Source: Micropterix aruncella
Lineage: Eukaryota; Arthropoda; Insecta; Lepidoptera; Micropterigidae
Direction: 5' to 3'
Assembly (NCBI GenBank): GCA_944548615.1
Contig: OX155980.1
Location: forward strand, 4,628,769-4,692,768
DNA length: 64,000 nucleotides
Below, one piece after another: positions 62,760-64,000 of this stretch (positions are counted from its first letter, which is position 1; every line of letters begins with the position of its first letter). The position numbers and the translations under genes are program-made. Below the pieces are notes generated by a model. The model was not told the DNA's origin. It was given only the letters and a program-made list of their open reading frames with translations, and did no database searches.

Positions 62760-63110
62760 TCGTTTGCTGAGCCGGGAAAGTTAAAATCCGCAGCGTAGTC
62801 CGCCTCCCGCCCCGCGCCCGCTTGGACCATCGAGCAAGAAGTATACTTCTTGATACGTGCGGCGGTATATCAACGCAATACTATAGATCCTCGCGACGCG
62901 GTAGATAATCTTTGAAAGACATGACGCATCCGCTGCATTATACATCTCTCGCCTAATCCGTGCCTGGGAGCCGGACGCACGCTCCAAGCCGGCCGATCTG
63001 TGCCGTTCGCCACCATGCCATTGCCGTCTGCTACTCTTTCCAGCGCCGCGACCTCCACGATCGGTCGATTCTACGACTCCACCTAGATCAGCGGAGGGTC
63101 TGGCGGTAGA
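62760..63110. other. GC-rich, CpG-rich island without assigned gene
   Basis: Composition is clearly above the surroundings, with many CpGs (cgcgacgcgg, ccgccccgcg) and a palindrome aagaagtatacttctt at 62837-62852. Antisense frames of 62-68 codons lack motifs. It could be a TE 5' end or the promoter/first exon of a gene outside the window. Confidence 0.4.
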
Positions 63111-63224
63111 AGGATTTTATAGATTCGTGTAATTGCTGCTCACCGTTGGGCCTGCGACTATTAGCAGGTTGCCCCAAGGCGTTATTTGGGGGTGGGGGGT
63201 CAGTATTTCGGATTGAAATGACAA

Positions 63225-63715
63225 TATATACGGGGTGTTATTACTGCACGGGCATTTTTTTTTGGGTGAATTAGCGGAATTAGTGAATTAGCGAATTAGC
63301 GATGGGGCTAGTTGACGGAGCTAAATTGTCATTGTCTAATCCTTAGATACCGCCAAACTATTCCCTATCACATTTTTTTTGTGGGTGAAACAACAAAGCA
63401 AGCAACTTTTATTTAACAAAAAAATAAACACTGAAGAATATTTTTTCATATTTTTTAAATTTGTTTTACAAATTTTATTTTTAATTTCTATAAAAAGCTA
63501 TGATCACGATGCGCTATCCAGCGGTTGGTAAAATGTCACTGATATTGTTTATTTACGACTTATACCTACCGCTAGATGGCGCAGCGCGCCATCTAGCGGT
63601 AGGTATACCGCAACTTCTTTAAACTTTCAAATAAAAAAAAAGGTTTTTTCCATTTTATTAAAAAAAAAATGCCAACTACGTTGTACCGATTCACCCACAT
63701 AACAAAAATGCCCGT
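63225..63715. mobile_element. TIR element (MITE), relative of 24135-24552
   Basis: The left end atatacggggtgttattact is followed by gcacgggcatttttttttgg and gtgaatt. The right end, reverse complemented, gives gtacgggcatttttgttatg and gggtgaatc. It contains a perfect palindrome at 63561-63607 with 22-base arms and a 3-base loop. Confidence 0.7.
63561..63607. repeat. Perfect palindrome, 22-base arms, 3-base loop
   Basis: The arms start tatacctaccgctagatggc on the left. The right arm is the exact reverse complement. The loop is agc at 63583-63585. It sits inside the MITE at 63225-63715. Confidence 0.92.
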
Positions 63716-63764
63716 ACAAGCAGGAGCAAACGCATAGTGCTAAATATATCGTTCCCTAACACTG

Positions 63765-64000
63765 GGGAGCTAATGGGCCCTGTTGCAGTTGGCCACTAAG
63801 ACCCATATATTCAGAGTCGGTCAAACTCACGGGTCAACGCCCATCCAGCAGCCTCCATGCAGAAGTGCGAGCCCGGACAGGACTCTGTCCTGCGGGCCAT
63901 TTTCCCCTAGGAGTCAACTTTTGGGTTCCTCCTGGACGGTTTGCGCACCGTTCGGCGTCAGGCAATCGACTGTGCATTCCGATCAGGGAGTCTGGAAACG
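63765..64000 (+). repeat. GC-rich SINE-like element, cut by window end
   Basis: Starts gggagctaatgggccctgtt and follows the reverse complement of 36620-36400 (gttggccac, gggtcaacgcccatcc, gtgcgagcccgg). It runs off the end of the window. Confidence 0.75.

Overview
This is an AT-rich, transposon-dense stretch of an insect nuclear genome. Evidence for this is multi-exon genes with GT-AG introns, a vitellogenin gene with the insect poly-serine and RxxR layout, an insect-type PLC-gamma, and many LINE, mariner, Tc1 and MITE copies. I cannot assign an order or species from the sequence alone.

Two cellular genes are present. (1) Phospholipase C-gamma (small wing/PLCG type) lies on the + strand. Seven exons can be placed: 6308-6446, 9035-9197, 9283-9442, 12746-12811, 12917-13108, 40224-41043 and 45440-45690. 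They encode the end of the N-terminal PH domain, EF-hands, the stretch after cSH2, SH3, the C-terminal half of the split PH domain, the Y-box, and C2. The catalytic X-box, the first half of the split PH domain and both SH2 domains, expected between 9442 and 12746, were not found. One EF-region exon carries a frameshift. (2) Vitellogenin lies on the - strand, 32134 down to 18317, in eight exons. It sits wholly inside the 27-kb PLC-gamma intron (13109-40223). It keeps a TATA promoter, signal-peptide exon, poly-Ser tracts, RQRR cleavage site, LPD_N helical region, beta-sheet region, vWD domain (DGKR, GLCG) and AATAAA signal. It lacks recognisable N-sheet exons and has two in-frame TAG codons in exon 6. 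Its intron 3 is a LINE 3' end flanked by a 13-bp target-site duplication. Both genes therefore look partly decayed, recently remodelled, or mis-assembled.

Layout: 1-6.1 kb, LINE fragments including a nearly complete APE-type LINE (ORF1, EN, RT). 6.3-13.1 kb, 5' PLC-gamma exons with a mariner relic. 13-18 kb, intron with LINE and Tc1 relics. 18.3-32.1 kb, vitellogenin with MITE, LINE and Helitron-like insertions and a restriction-like-endonuclease LINE in intron 1. 32.3-32.9 kb, a 565-bp (TA)n tract. 33.4-40.1 kb, GC-rich SINE-like repeats, a second copy of a 600-bp hairpin element and a mariner relic. 40.2-45.7 kb, 3' PLC-gamma exons with a mariner inserted in a LINE tail. 48.2-50.2 kb, an ORF1-only LINE. 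50.5-53.0 kb, a ~190-bp tandem satellite. 53.0-57.6 kb, a cluster of TIR elements including a Tc1 with a nested MITE. 58.5-64 kb, further dispersed repeats.

Functional link: in the family, PLC-gamma is a receptor-tyrosine-kinase effector and vitellogenin is the secreted yolk precursor. I see no pathway link beyond their physical nesting.
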